A DNA stretch of 64,000 nucleotides from Warburgia ugandensis. Lineage: Eukaryota > Streptophyta > Magnoliopsida > Canellales > Canellaceae. The notes beneath the pieces were generated by a model. The model did not search any database, was not told the origin of the DNA, and was given only the letters and a program-made list of their open reading frames with translations. Below are positions 12,076 to 24,324 of the stretch, one piece after another. Location of the stretch: the NCBI GenBank assembly GCA_035236585.1, contig CP141132.1, forward strand, positions 65,197,880-65,261,879, given 5' to 3'. The first letter of the stretch is position 1; the number at the start of each line of letters is the position of its first letter. Both the position numbers and the translations under genes were made by a program.

Positions 12076-13340
12076 AACCAACAACACTTTGATGAAAGGA
12101 AAAACCAAAGCCAATGGTGTTGTTCTCCATCCAATCCTCATTAGTATGGCCAATAAGAGCATATTTAGCCCTTATTATTTAAAAAATCATGATCAAGCAT
12201 ATCATTCCTATGATGTCTTTATGCCACCTAATTTTGCTAATTTTGCAATCACAACCGTCAAGTACCTTGATTTAGGGACCAAAAATCACATCACCGCATA
12301 TCTAAACAATCTTAGCCTTTAATCACACTATGCAAGTTCTAATAAAATTTTATTAGAAACATGCAAGGTTTGTTCACTCTTCACAAAATCTCCTCTAGGT
12401 TTCATTTGCCTACAAGCAAATCCATTCTTCTTCAAAATATGAATAATGCCCCATCAATATAATCTTTTTTTAGTTTGTTAATTTAGCAAAGGCATCAACC
12501 TTGTTTTGCATTTACCAATTTAATTGTCTTGTGAAGTATCAGCAAAAATCTGTAAGTACTTCTTCAAGGAAAGAAATATGGATGACACTACACTCTCAAC
12601 TTAGGCTGCAAAAGTTCAACTGCTTGTGCATTTCTTAGTAGATTGGCAGCTACATATGACCAACGGCATCACCTCCTTGGGCATCCGGGCCCAACTATTG
12701 TCAATCAAGTGTGTCATTATCTTTGTCGTTGATAGATTTCACGTTATCATTTTGTCAAACTTGGCCTATGGGAATATTTCATAAATCTCATTCTTGGAAA
12801 GTAATCATGTTAGTATTATTCCTTTACAATTAATTTATGCAGTATGTTTAGGGTTGTGTTGCAGTTTCCTCTTATGGCTACATATATTATGTTAATTTTA
12901 TCAACGATTATAGTAAGTACACATGGTTTACCCATTACAATTTAAATATGATATTTGCTTCCTTTTATGTACTTTATGACTAGTGAAAAATCAACTCAAT
13001 GGCTAAATCAAGAAATTTCAATTTGATGGTAGGGGTGAATTTTGTGTCCTCAGTCTAATATTTGAAAAATTCGGTATTGGATGTTACATCTCATATGCTC
13101 ATACACCCAGACCAAACGAGTATGAGAGACAAAATCAACACTTTAACTGAAACAAGACTTAATCTTCTGGCAACCACCTCTATGCTATCCTTCTTTTCTT
13201 TTCTTTTTTGTTAGATACCCAAATCTATCTTCCAGTTGTCTCCAATCACCAATGATGTAATAATCCTTATTTCTCGTCCACTTTGTTGTATTGTCAAAGT
13301 GAATCCCATGATTTACCTATCTCTTCTAACACGTTCATGA

Positions 13341-13521
13341 AGGGGAACCTTGGTGCAATGGTAGAGTTGTCGTCGTGTGACCTTGAGGTCATGGGTTCAA
13401 GGCATGTAAATAGCCTCTTGCAAAATGCAAGGTAAGGCTACATACTATTGACCCTTGTGGACTACCCTTTCCTTGGACCCTGCATACATGGGAGCTTCGT
13501 GCACTGGGACTGCCCTTTTTT
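13341..13521 (+). mobile_element. Au-type SINE, near full length
   Basis: Starts aggggaaccttggtgcaatgg (A-box side), has the B-box side tgaccttgaggtcatggg, the central cctcttgcaaaatgcaagg and the end gtgcactgggactgcccttt. About 180 bp, which I judge to be near full length. Flanks share an approximate cttaacac-like duplication. It lies inside the Copia fossil. Confidence 0.87.
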
Positions 13522-14342
13522 CTTAACACATCCTCCAATTTCCTCTACTACTTCTTTGCAACCCCCTTCTCTCCCCCCAATCTTCTAAATTTTAGTCCTT
13601 CAAATAGTTAGCCATTATCGACATTAGTGACTTCCTCTCCTATTAATGAGGCCAATATCCTTTGGTGTTGTTCTTTCCTCTCCTACCTCTTGATATCTAT
13701 CATCCAGGTCCAAAGATGATGTTTTGAAACCTAAAGTCTTAGCAACATCAAAACATGTTCTTTCTCACATACAATGCATAGTGAAAACGTTGAAGAGGCC
13801 TGAAAAATACGGACTAATGATTTACCATTCTAAATTAACCCATTCATCTAGAATCGGCCATGGACACATGTTCCACATTACCGAGTTCAGAATATGGTTG
13901 GCTACAGATGGATTTTCAAACTTAAGACTTGGGCATATGGATGCATTGGATGAAGGCCCATTTAGTGGTCAATGCATTCAGTCACCAACAAAGGCTTGAA
14001 TTCGATGAAACTTTCAACCCTGTTATAAAATTCGTCGACCATCATTTAATATCAAGCCTTGATGTGTCCAAATGTTGAAGAAAGCAACAAAATGCATTGT
14101 TAGCATGGGATGTTACAGGAACATGTTCATCAACCACCTGATCTTGTCTATTCAAACTACATGTGGAATTTATGGTCTCATCTTGCACCTAGGGCCTGGT
14201 ACCATCGAATAAACAATAATCTCACCTCATGACATTATAGTTACTGGATCATCTAATCTCTATATTATTAATTGATTAAGGATTTGATAGTGTAGTTGCC
14301 ATTAAAGATATAGGATTCTTTGCACTACTACCTTGGAATTAA

Positions 14343-14519
14343 AGGGCAGCCCAATGCACGAAGCTCCTCTCTATGCAGGTTCCAAAGAATGAGCAGATCA
14401 CAAGGGTCTATACTACGCAGCCCTACCTTACACTTATGTAAGAGGCTGTTTCCACACCTTAAACCCGTGACCTCAAAGTCATAGAAGACAACTTTACAGT
14501 TCCGTCAAGGCTCCCCTTC
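14343..14519 (-). mobile_element. Au-type SINE inside Copia reverse transcriptase
   Basis: Minus-strand copy from agggcagcccaatgcacgaa to ctccccttc. It is flanked by a perfect 20-bp direct duplication (cactactacc...ttaa) at 14323-14342 and 14520-14539, so the insertion is clear and fairly recent relative to the decay of the Copia host. Confidence 0.93.
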
Positions 14520-15558
14520 CACTACTACCTTGGAATTAATGTCCATAAATAGCAAGATGTCCTATTTCTATCTCAACATAAATATGCCATTGATCTTTTG
14601 CAACACTTCAACATACTTGATTGCTAGTCGATCTTTAATCTGCCAAATTGTCAAAGTTTGTTGATAACTTTTCAAAGAAGCATAATAGACCGTGAGATTG
14701 TCTGTCCTCTCCAATATTAAACAATAACTAGCCACAATTCATTGTTTTCAGTCAATATAATATGCAAATTTCTAAAATGCCCCTCGAATCATTATCTTGC
14801 CACCATGAAACAAATTCTTTGATGTGTTAAAGCCACACTTGTTCAAGGACTCATCATTCAATCATCACCATCTTCAACAATTCATATGCTCTCTAATATC
14901 GACGGGGATGAATGCCTTGATAATCAACAATCTCATGGTGTTTATTGCATGTATTTTAGTACTAATCTAATCTTATGGGAGTCCAAAATGATCCCAAGTC
15001 TCCCAATCAAGTCTTGAATAACTGACCTTTACATTCACAACATCTAAAGTGACATTATTTTGATCCATGCTAAGTGAGGTTTTTTTTTTTGTCCATGTGG
15101 TTGCATGTACTTAGGTGTGATAACCTCAGCACGATGTACCTCACCTCCTCTCTTTCATGCAAGCACCAACTGTACATGGATTGGCTGCCACTTCGTCCAA
15201 GAACGATTTGGCTCGCAAGTTACTTGACGGTAGATCAAACAACCAATATCCTTCCCAAGAGACTTAGTATGAGTCGATTTAATTTTCTCAAAGGCAAGCT
15301 TGACGTTTGATCTAATGTTCACTTTGAGAAGGTGATTTAACATTTCATCTAATGTTAGGTTTGAGGTGGATTATTAGAAATATATCACCAAATCTTTTTT
15401 TATTCTCTAATTTTGTAAACTGTTTTAGCGTCTCTTATTGTCACTATTAGTTATGTAAAGCTTATCTTTTAGTCAACCCTTAGTAGGATCTATGTTTGTA
15501 CTGTAAATGTCACATATAATCAGTATAATGACATACACGATTTCTTCTACTCTCACAC

Positions 15559-18480
15559 TGTCGCGACCCCAATCCCCGGGGCCGCGATTAGGCTTAATCA
15601 AGCCTAACGATTGGCCGAGCTAGGCCTACATGGCCTTGCTTCTTTTTCTTTTCTTTTTTTCATAATTTATATCACAATGGAAGTGTTGAGAGAGCTAGGT
15701 GCTCTTGTCCTGTGCAAGTCACAGTTTACTAGTAAAATATTTTTCTCCTTTAATAACTGAGTCCTACTAAAATTTCAGCAGAGTCTCCCCTATTTTTCGG
15801 ACTTATGCATTTAACGCATGCTATGCGGTTCACCTGATAAACAACACAACAATTATAAATCCTTTAAGGGAGACTCTGTCTCCATACTATCTATCATGAT
15901 GCATTACTAACACCTGCTTACCAACCGGGAGTTTAAGTGGGTCTCATACATGCCCTATCAAAGAAAATAAAACCCATAGGATGCATAAGGATCATGGTAA
16001 AAATGAGATATGACTCATATTCAGTGTCAGCACATATATACATATATATACAATTCAAAATGTTACATCTTCAATCAAGCTTTCTTCATTTCACTCAACC
16101 CCCTTTCTCTTCTCGGCTTGACTGGTACCTGCAAAATAATACAGTGAGCTGTGAAGCCCAGTAAGAGAAAAGAACTAAACCCATGCATATCCAGACATTC
16201 TCGTTGCTACGCTTAAAAACACATTCAATATAACATGAGCATTCATTTCCATTTTAAATAGTCATATACAACGTAGTTAGCATCTGCTATTAAGTAAGGC
16301 TATGGGTATTAGAGCAGAATTACAGTTTTTGCCCAAATTCAAATATGATGCAATAGTCATCGCATGCAAACAAGCACACTCCACAAGGATTTCCCATTCG
16401 TGTCCAACCACAGGACATTCGATAGATGAGTGACTAAGTCATGGACCTCATTCTAAAGTTAAATGCAAATCATAAGCGTTACATCCAACAAAACTGCATA
16501 CTCATTAATGATTTTCTCAGTAATATTAAACATGCCTAGCATTACACCAAGATTCAATAGTCAACTCCCTCAAGGATTACCCTTCTTGGGCGGCCCACTA
16601 TGTGTATCATCATCAAGGCAGCCAGACCCTTAGGATTTACCATCTTGGGTAACGCCAAAGTTAGGTTCCCTCAGGATTTATCATCTTGGGTGGTTCCACA
16701 TTAGTCGAAATCAACCGGTAGCCCTTTCCCTTAGGGTTTACCATCTTGGGTAACTCAATATGCCAGCTCATCCCTCAGGGTTTACCATCTTGGGAGGCTC
16801 CACCGTGATCCCAAAAGACAAGGCAGCCCTTTCCCTCAGGAATTACCATCTTAGGAGGCTCAATACCTGAGAGCTAATCCCTCAGGGTTTACCATCTTGG
16901 GAGGCTCAATACTTGACAGTCCTCAGGATTTACCATCTTGGGTGGCTTCACCTTAGTCGCAAGCGACCAGGTAGCCCTTTCCCTCAGGGTTTACCATCTT
17001 AGAAGGCATCACCATAGCTTACCGGACGGCCCTCAGGGCTTACTATCTTGGGCTTGACTATTTTATAACAGTTTGCATCATTATAACAATTAAGCATAGT
17101 AAATCAAACTATAACATGACCATTTCAATAAGAAATTACAATTTCTATCATCCATTCAACCAAGGTGACAAAATATTCATTCTACACATGCACAAGGTCA
17201 ATTTCAAGAAAACAGATCAACAAGAATTTAAGGAATGCAAGGGTTCAGGGTCCTTACCTGCTCTCCAAGTACAACTCAAAGTTCTACTGCTAGAACCGTT
17301 CACACTGCTCTCAAACCTCTACAACAAATACAAGTTCTAAGTAAATTTCAGAATTTCATGTCATTTTCTATAATCACTTCTAGCTCTATATTTACAATGT
17401 TCTTGATCTAACCTCATATATCTAAATTAAGGATTTGCACACCAATTGGTCGCTATCCAATAGGATTAACACCATTGGTCTTACATCAATAGTCTAGATC
17501 AAGCGCGTACCTCTAGAAGTTTCAATTTCCAACATTATAGGTAAGTTATTTCACAATTCAATGCTTTTAGCCATAAATCATGGTCTGATATCCTTTCTTG
17601 ACCTCTGACATTCGCTGATCGAGTATTGGATGGTCAAATAGGATCTCCCATCAATTTATCTGTAATTAGTCAGTCATTTCTGTGATAATTCATCACCAAT
17701 AGTTACTTGGAGTTATATTTGACCTAAATTTACCTCCCGATCACATTTTTAATGGTCGGATGTTAAGGTTTCAAATTTTCTCTATGTATTAACAAGCAAT
17801 TTCATGGACCAATAGATTCCTAATCGACGATCCGTCTTTGCGGATGAAAAGATCACGCGCGAATTGTCCATATCTAAAAAAATTCTTTTTCTCATTTTTT
17901 TAGGGGTCGCCGAAAAATGTCACCGTCGCCGGCAACATAGACGACCTAGTTTTTTTTTTAGTGAAATTTCACGGGAATGCTCGAAATTTCCTAAATTTTC
18001 GTTTTCTAGTGTTTTCCCCTTAAGATTTTTACTAAAACTACTGTTTTTTGCTGGATTTTTCAAGGGTTTTTGAGACTAACCCTAAGTGCTGGTTTTTGCA
18101 GTTTTTGGTGTCGTTTCTTGTCGAATTTTTATGAAACTAAAGGGGTTTCACTCAGAAACATCTAAGGAACAGTATGAACGGTTAGATTTTCAATCTAATC
18201 CCGTTTTGTTCCCTGTATACCTTGAATCCGACGGTGTTTTTTCATCGTCCAGTCCTTCAGAAAATGCTGTATTCGCTTTGAAGAAGAAGAGGAAATGGGG
18301 AAGAATAGGGAGAGGTGGAAGCTTACCTGGGTCGAGCGTGTACCAGTACGACCCAAAGATGGTAACCCGCCTTCCTTCTCGTCGCAGTTGAAGCTGGGTT
18401 GTGTCTAATGAACGCATCATTAATTCCTAATGTTCTTGATTTTTACGTTTTAATCCACTATTTAAGGCATGAGTGCGACA
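15559..18480 (-). mobile_element. Solo LTR of a long-LTR Gypsy element, minus strand
   Basis: Bounded by TG...CA: tgtcgcgacccc at 15559 and gtgcgaca ending at 18480. Identical 5-bp target duplications CACAC lie outside (15554-15558 and 18481-18485). No coding region adjoins, so this is a solo LTR of 2922 bp left by recombination. Read on the minus strand it has the same plan as the LTRs at 48.7 and 55.3 kb: a leader with a splice-donor-like site near 18330, a ccggcgacggtgac segment, then a repeat-rich part. Internal open frames are not genes. The perfect target duplication argues for moderate age. Confidence 0.8.
16567..17055. repeat. Minisatellite inside the solo LTR, about 10 units
   Basis: Core ccctcagggtttaccatctt followed by ggg, seen about ten times with spacing of roughly 40-62 bases (near 16567, 16628, 16668, 16730, 16772, 16833, 16879, 16920, 16981, 17031). 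Spacers contain gcagccctttccctcagg-type and ggctccacc-type segments. Confidence 0.9.
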
Positions 18481-18485
18481 CACAC

Positions 18486-19657
18486 CCATAACCTCTTGAT
18501 TGTGAGATGGAGCACTAAGAAATTATTATTATTATTATTATTATTGACTATAATGCTAAGGAATTATTGGATATGAGAACTGGCATTGTAGGTTTTGTTT
18601 TTTGTTTTTGGGTGAATGAGTCTTGGACTAAAATCAAAAGAACTCCAAGGGGTAAGTTAGAATGTAAAATTCAGAAAAAGAGAAAAAGAAGGTCATTTAG
18701 AATGGATTTAGCAGACTTCAAATTTGTAATAATGCTAAAGAAATATAAATTTACACGGATTGTAGCCTTTACCTATTTTCTTCTTTCCTTTTCTTTTCGG
18801 AAAATAAGGGTGTCCCAAAGTAGGAGACAATACCACTTTCTCCCCAACTAAACCATTCAGTGCAAGTGCCCATTGTGCATTTGCCGACCTTATTTTTTAG
18901 ATGATCCTAGTGACTATTGTTGTGGTATCAGGTAAGCAAAATGATTGTTGCTTAGAAATTTGAGCAAAACCATATAATATAAATGGCAAAACTAAAGGGT
19001 TAGAATCTCTCAATCTTTGTAGGGTCAAGGAGATGTTTGGTTAGGATCACTAAAATATGATATATATACCAGGTGTCAAAATAGGGAGAACTCGCCCATA
19101 ATAAAAATCCACATTTACTTTTCCAACAAATTTTCCTTTGAAGAAATATACAAGAACATTACATAAATTCCCTATGGGCCAACAAAGTATTTAAAAGTGC
19201 TGGAAACAACACGACTATCATAAGTAAACTCCAACAGAAGTATTTTGCTTTTGAAGGTAGCCCAAATAATATAAGAAAAGTGAGATAGAAGTCTCTCTAA
19301 TTCACATTATAATAGGAATACTAGCATAAATAAGTAGGAAGTAATTAAATATAAGATATATAGGTGTTATAAGTGGAATGTAGAATCCCAAAACAATAGA
19401 TCTTTGGCATATTCACAAATTAGAGTAATAGAGTAGGGCATACTTGGTGGTTGTACATCAACGCACACAATAGTGCAAACATTATATAAACATACTATTA
19501 TGATAATTTTATGAGTTTATAGTCATACACGATAATATAAACACAAATGCAAATCATTGTAGTATTCTTCATCATTATGCATTGTGTAGAATGGAAACTC
19601 TTACCATGTTTTCCAAAGTATTGATTTACTTCATTAAGATAATTTGTAGTTTAATTG

Positions 19658-19662
<5 letters not shown>
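18486..19662. other. Intergenic DNA with a (TTA)n run
   Basis: A (TTA)n microsatellite lies at 18522-18545. The rest is AT-rich, and the 94-codon frame at 18567-18851 is low-complexity and resembles nothing known. Confidence 0.5.

Positions 19663-19749
<87 letters not shown>
19663..19749. repeat. (CT)n microsatellite
   Basis: About 43 CT units without interruption. Confidence 0.97.
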
Positions 19750-19752
<3 letters not shown>

Positions 19753-19994
19753 GTTTTTGGTGAAGCTAGCTTTTTTAACCACTGTAGTGGGCTTGTTGCT
19801 AACTACTTGAAGTGTATAGAGTTTTCTTGAGAAGTAATAATTTGTTTGTAGGGGAAAGATAGTCTTCCCATGGCTAATACCTAGTTAAGTATGGGCATAC
19901 ATATCACAAGGAAGGGATCAAGATAATTCCTTGTAAAGAACTAGATTTCTTCCTGGAAAAATATTTCCTTTTTCAATTGAGATGGGATGATTCT

Positions 19995-20545
19995 TTGAAT
20001 CAAAATACCTGTATGCACCAAAAATCTCAGGTTCAGTGGAGTAAATGCCTTAAAAAGGGACAAATTTTAGCAAATAGTGCGGTTACAATTGGCAGTGAAC
20101 TCGCTTTGGGAAAAAACATATTAGTAGCTTATATGCCATGGGAAGGCTACATTTTTGAAGATACGGTACTCATTAGTGAACATCTAGTGTATGTAGATAT
20201 TTATACTTTTTTTCACATCTGTAAATATGAAATTCAGACTCATGTGACAAGCAAATGCCCTGAAAGAGTCACTAATGAAATACTTCATTTAGAAGCTCAT
20301 TAACTCCTCAATTTAGACAGAAATGGAATTGTGACGCTAGGATCTTGGATAGAAATAGGTGATATTTTAGTAGGTAAATTAATATGTAGCGAAAGAATCA
20401 TTGTATGTCAAAGAGGATAGATTTTTAAGATCCATACTTGGAATTCAGATATCCACTGCAAAGGAAACTTGTGTAAAACTACTTATAGGTGGAAGGGCGT
20501 GAGTTATTGATGTGAGATGGATCCAGAAAATGGGGGGTTCTAGGT
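19995..20545 (+). pseudogene. rpoB: Nuclear plastid DNA: fragment of chloroplast rpoB
   Basis: The translation carries signature stretches of the plastid RNA polymerase beta subunit: [45 protein letters not shown] and ERVTNEI-HLEAH. In later frames come sequences like [12 protein letters not shown] and VIDVRWIQK. The plastid protein is about 1070 residues; this covers roughly 180 from its second half. Stops and frameshifts interrupt it after about 20300, and a stretch near 20385-20430 is garbled. No other plastid gene is seen beside it. Many substitutions against the expected plastid sequence point to an old transfer. Confidence 0.92.
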
Positions 20546-21567
20546 GTTTCGAAAATCAAATACCATGGTCTAATAACGAACCATTCTAATTATTTGATAA
20601 TTGATAATATTAGTTGATAATTTTGTGAAAGATTCCTGTGAAAGGTTTCATTCATGCCTAATTCATGTCGCATAGACCTTGTCAAAAAACCAAAAGACAC
20701 AACAAATAACAACACAAAGAGACTTCGGTTAGAATCGGAGGAAGATGAAATGCAGAAGCACAGGAGGAGCAACTCCATCTATATAAAAGTATCATCCCTT
20801 TCCATAAGGCCACTTCTGTATTTGGATAAACACACTAGAAAACCAGAAGAAGAAAAATAAAAGAGTGGATAAAAGCGTGATCCCTTTACAATCGGCAAGC
20901 ATAAAGAGATACTCTTTCATCTTTATTTGATTTAGTTTCTCTCTTTCTTACTGGACACTAGCAAATTAGACCATAATAGCAAGAAGCAATATGGCATATA
21001 AATTCTCTCAAATATGCCATTGGTATGCTACATGATCTTTTTTTATTATTACTAGATAAGTGTGTTTTCATTAATTTATGTACATACGAGAGAGATCATT
21101 GGAACAGTGGATCCTCATGTACTTTTGCTCACTCACATTTTCAAGTGAAGATATTATGCACACCCAACATGTACGTCTGTCATGTCTTAGACCACTAACC
21201 ATTCTTTATTAATAATGATCGGAAGAATTACAACTGTGTATACTGTTTTCTGTTACAGCCCTCATCAATGGCTACTTCCCACGCCTCGCCCATGTATATA
21301 AATGGCCATATCCTAAGTTTACTATTCTAAGTCTTCATCTAATACTGCAAATGTATGAATATGGAAACAAATCCCTAATCTTTTTCAAGTAAAAACATGC
21401 ACATGCATTGACGACAAGTTTCTTTGTTGGGAGAGGAGATGAGGGAATCAATCTCATCCAAGTTTTAGAAAGGTGGACCAATGGACACATACTTCATACC
21501 ATAAGGAGACACACTTGTATAATGAAGACAACGATGACTTTCCAAAGTATATGAAAATGGGTGTGTG

Positions 21568-21570
<3 letters not shown>
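20546..21570. other. Intergenic DNA, no gene recognised
   Basis: AT-rich. The frame at 20654-20860 (68 codons) is lysine- and glutamate-rich and resembles nothing I know. Confidence 0.5.
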
Positions 21571-21615
<45 letters not shown>

Positions 21616-21639
21616 TACATGCATGCATGCATACATACG
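21571..21639. repeat. (CA)n and (ATAC/ATGC)n microsatellite
   Basis: About 20 CA units, then alternating atac and atgc tetranucleotides. Frames crossing it read Thr-His or Cys-Val repeats and are artefacts. Confidence 0.97.
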
Positions 21640-21650
21640 CACATATATAT

Positions 21651-21816
21651 GCGGGGTGTGTTAATTTCACCTGTTTCAAGGAGTAGGTGACATTTGATTG
21701 GCTGAAAAAAAAGAAAAAAATAGAAAAAGTTAGAGAAAATAGTAGTTAGAAACTTTTTTCCGACCAATCAAATATTACCTGCACTTTACACTTGCAACTC
21801 TTTGCTGAAATTACCA

Positions 21817-21819
<3 letters not shown>
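21651..21819. mobile_element. MITE-like unit 1 beside (TA)n
   Basis: Begins gggtgtgttaatttca and ends tgaaattaccactc, so the outer ends are partly inverted. Inside, gtgacatttgattgg and ccaatcaaatattacct form a second inverted pair. Runs of TA lie on both sides. Plant MITEs of the Micron type are known to sit in (TA)n. Confidence 0.6.

Positions 21820-21859
<40 letters not shown>
21820..21859. repeat. (AT)n microsatellite
   Basis: About 20 AT units between two related MITE-like units. Confidence 0.95.
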
Positions 21860-21861
<2 letters not shown>

Positions 21862-22000
21862 GGTGTGTTAATTTTAGTTGTTTCATGCAGATGCAATGAG
21901 GATGTGACATTTGATTGGCCTAAAAAAATTAGAAAATAGAAAAAGTTAGAGGAAATGGCAGTTAGAGACTTTTTCCTTGCTAATCAAATGTCACCTGCAC
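21860..22000. mobile_element. MITE-like unit 2
   Basis: Direct relative of unit 1: gggtgtgttaatttta, gtgacatttgattggc, then gctaatcaaatgtcacctgcac. It lacks the last 30 or so bases of unit 1 and runs into a CA-rich microsatellite (22000-22065). Confidence 0.6.
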
Positions 22001-22190
22001 ACGCACACACACCGCACACACATGTATATGTATATAAAGAGAGAAAGAACTGATCACACACACACATGCACATATGTATATAAACAAAGAGAGAACTTAT
22101 CACAACAAACGTTTGACTATATAGAGTTGCCACTATGTCTACTTAATGAAGGTATTACTAAATTCTAACCCTGTATTTTCTTGATCCACA

Positions 22191-22279
22191 AGTTAAGGCT
22201 GCATACTATTGACCCTTTGGGGTCTACCTCTTCTCCAGATCCCACATACGCAGAAGCTTTGTGCACTGGGCTGCCCTTC
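22191..22279 (+). mobile_element. Au-type SINE, 3' half only
   Basis: Retains aaggctgcatactattgacc and the end gtgcactgggctgccctt. The tRNA-like head is absent, probably from incomplete reverse transcription. Confidence 0.8.
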
Positions 22280-24324
22280 ACATAGAGGTCCTTTTACCCT
22301 TGACCCACTGGAATTGTCTAGGTTTGATTTCATCATGCTTGGTGATTGCATAAGAATTGGTTTGCATGATGAAATAGAAATAGGCCCTTGATATCTTATT
22401 TTCGCTATCATATATGTTCAAGATGTTTTTGAATATAATATTTTCAGTGTTTGTTGTATCGAGTCCCAATATTTCTTATAGTTATATTAAAGCCAGAGTT
22501 AAATACATGCTGCAAAATGTAAGAAAAGCTGATCAGACACTTTAGCCTTTAGCAAATGATGCTTAATAAACAATTCAGTTCATCTCAAATGCATAAAAAA
22601 TCTAAGACTTGGAATATATTCGACCTTGGATCTCCCATCCGACAAATATGAGTAAACAATCTAAAATATCGGCAAATTGGTTTCTGATTAGAGGATTTTT
22701 ACATTAACCTGAAGTTTGCAAGTTTCGTTAGTGCTAAATTTCACATTCATTTTCTTCTTCTTTTTGATGAAATATTCAACTTCAGTTTATTTTGTCATGA
22801 ATTCCACAGAATCTGCATAACCTGGAAGAAAATGGCACATGAAACTGCTACAGTCATCTTACGACGCAAATGTTTCACACGGTAGAGATACCGAGGCCAC
22901 AAATTTTTGAACCCATGTGCTTTGTTAGAGATTCATTACGGTTGGATCTCTAACCATAAAGAGGTGGCCTACAGCAGAGAGGCTGAGGAAAATGTACGTG
23001 GATTCGCTGTAAAACAAGGAAATGCATGGTTGTGTAGGGAAGAAAACGACATGCTCCACAGGAACAAGGACGTACTAATTGCCTTGGAAAACGTTGGTCG
23101 AGAATCAAATTCCTACTATTGGGCTCGAGCTGATACCCCTTCATTACGCTTCACCTGCTTTCCTCCTGTCGAAGTCCATCCATCATCAACCCACAAGTAT
23201 GAAGTACCAAATCTCATAATGCAACAGGAAATCAATGCCATCAACGCTTGTCTTTATGTACTTTCCTTTTTCTCATCTTTTTCTTCAGGTCTTTAATTCA
23301 GTTGGGTCACCCCTTTGTTGGCTAGACCGAGCCATACATTCGAGTTTTAATATGCTGCTCAGCTAGTCACCATCCAGAGGTGGGGCCCTGGAAATCCTTT
23401 AATCCAAACCATTCATCTGTGTCAAGCTTGTCTTAGATAGGCCATGCATGTCTCAGAAGCTTCTAAATGCTTACTTTTTTATTGGTAGAAAGGAAGTCTC
23501 CTTAATGCTATACTTTAGGGTTACTAGACGGGCTTATTAGATGAATTGTTTTGATTTAACTATTGCCGGTGTGATGGACATATTAGCCTTCCAATATTAG
23601 AGAGATCTAGCAATTGATATTTTGAGGTTTTATGTAGATTTGACAATTGATATATATGAGAGCTTAGTGGGAATTGAGACTTATATTTATGAGACGTTCT
23701 AGCCTGTGGTTGCACCCATAAAGACTTACAGGCAACTAAAAGTGCTATTTACGAGACCACTAGCTGTTGAGTGTTCATCTGCCAGCCTTATCCATGGACC
23801 ATGCTCCAGCTTCTTTTCTCTTTGATGATCCTATCAATGAATGTTTTCCATAAAAGGCCCTTTACATACGTGTTTTTTAGTTGCCTCGGTAAATACATTG
23901 GAAGACAGATAAATAGCCTCTTGATGCACCGTTACTGTTTCTGTAAGTTTGTAGGTTTTCTGTTGTAAGGAAGAGGGAACCTAGACAATGAGTATAAATG
24001 GGAAAATCGCCCACCAGCTCGTTTTTCTTCGTAAGTTTACCAAGTGAAGCGTAAGTTGGAAGGACCTAATTGAACATAGGCCTGCTAGCTGGACATATAC
24101 AGTAGATTGTTTAGGGTGGGCTTCATTGCTTGCAAGTGCGACCCCAATTGAGTACTTCTGGTCATTCGCCCCAAAGTGGCATATTCATTGCTCAGTGATG
24201 GTCCTGCTGATCTTGAAAGATGATAGGAGAGATTGAAGGGAAAAACATAAGTTCCACGTCAGTTCAATGTTGCCACCAGTGATAATTGTGGGTGTATCTT
24301 TCTCTTTTATCACGAGAGTGTTAT
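22280..24324. other. Intergenic DNA, one unassigned ORF
   Basis: The frame at 22907-23296 (129 codons) is the longest here but resembles no family I know and has an overlapping minus-strand frame. It could be an old coding relic or chance. Confidence 0.35.

Larger units (their letters stand above)
12076..15550 (+). mobile_element. Copia-type retrotransposon fossil (pol and 3' end)
   Basis: Parts in order along the + strand: protease-side sequence (about 12230-12330), a GAG-pre-integrase segment resembling RHHLLGHPGPTIVNQV (about 12660-12715), integrase core (about 12850-13150), reverse transcriptase (about 13720-14620, interrupted by a SINE), RNase H end (about 14870-15310), then an AT-rich stretch to 15550 that may be a worn 3' LTR. 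The order integrase before reverse transcriptase marks Copia. It is badly broken, with well over ten breaks, so it is old. The Gypsy-like gag upstream suggests two fossils side by side. Confidence 0.75.

Noticed and set aside
16567-17055. CRISPR-like regular repeats
   Set aside because: Spacing varies, spacers are related to one another, and the setting is a plant LTR; it is a minisatellite.
17864-18420. Open frames of 69-101 codons
   Set aside because: They lie within the minus-strand solo LTR leader and have no family resemblance.
21454-21767. Cys-Val or Thr-His repeat frames
   Set aside because: Translation of the CA microsatellite on both strands.
22907-23296. 129-codon frame
   Set aside because: No recognisable domain, no splice context and a competing antisense frame; too weak to call a gene.
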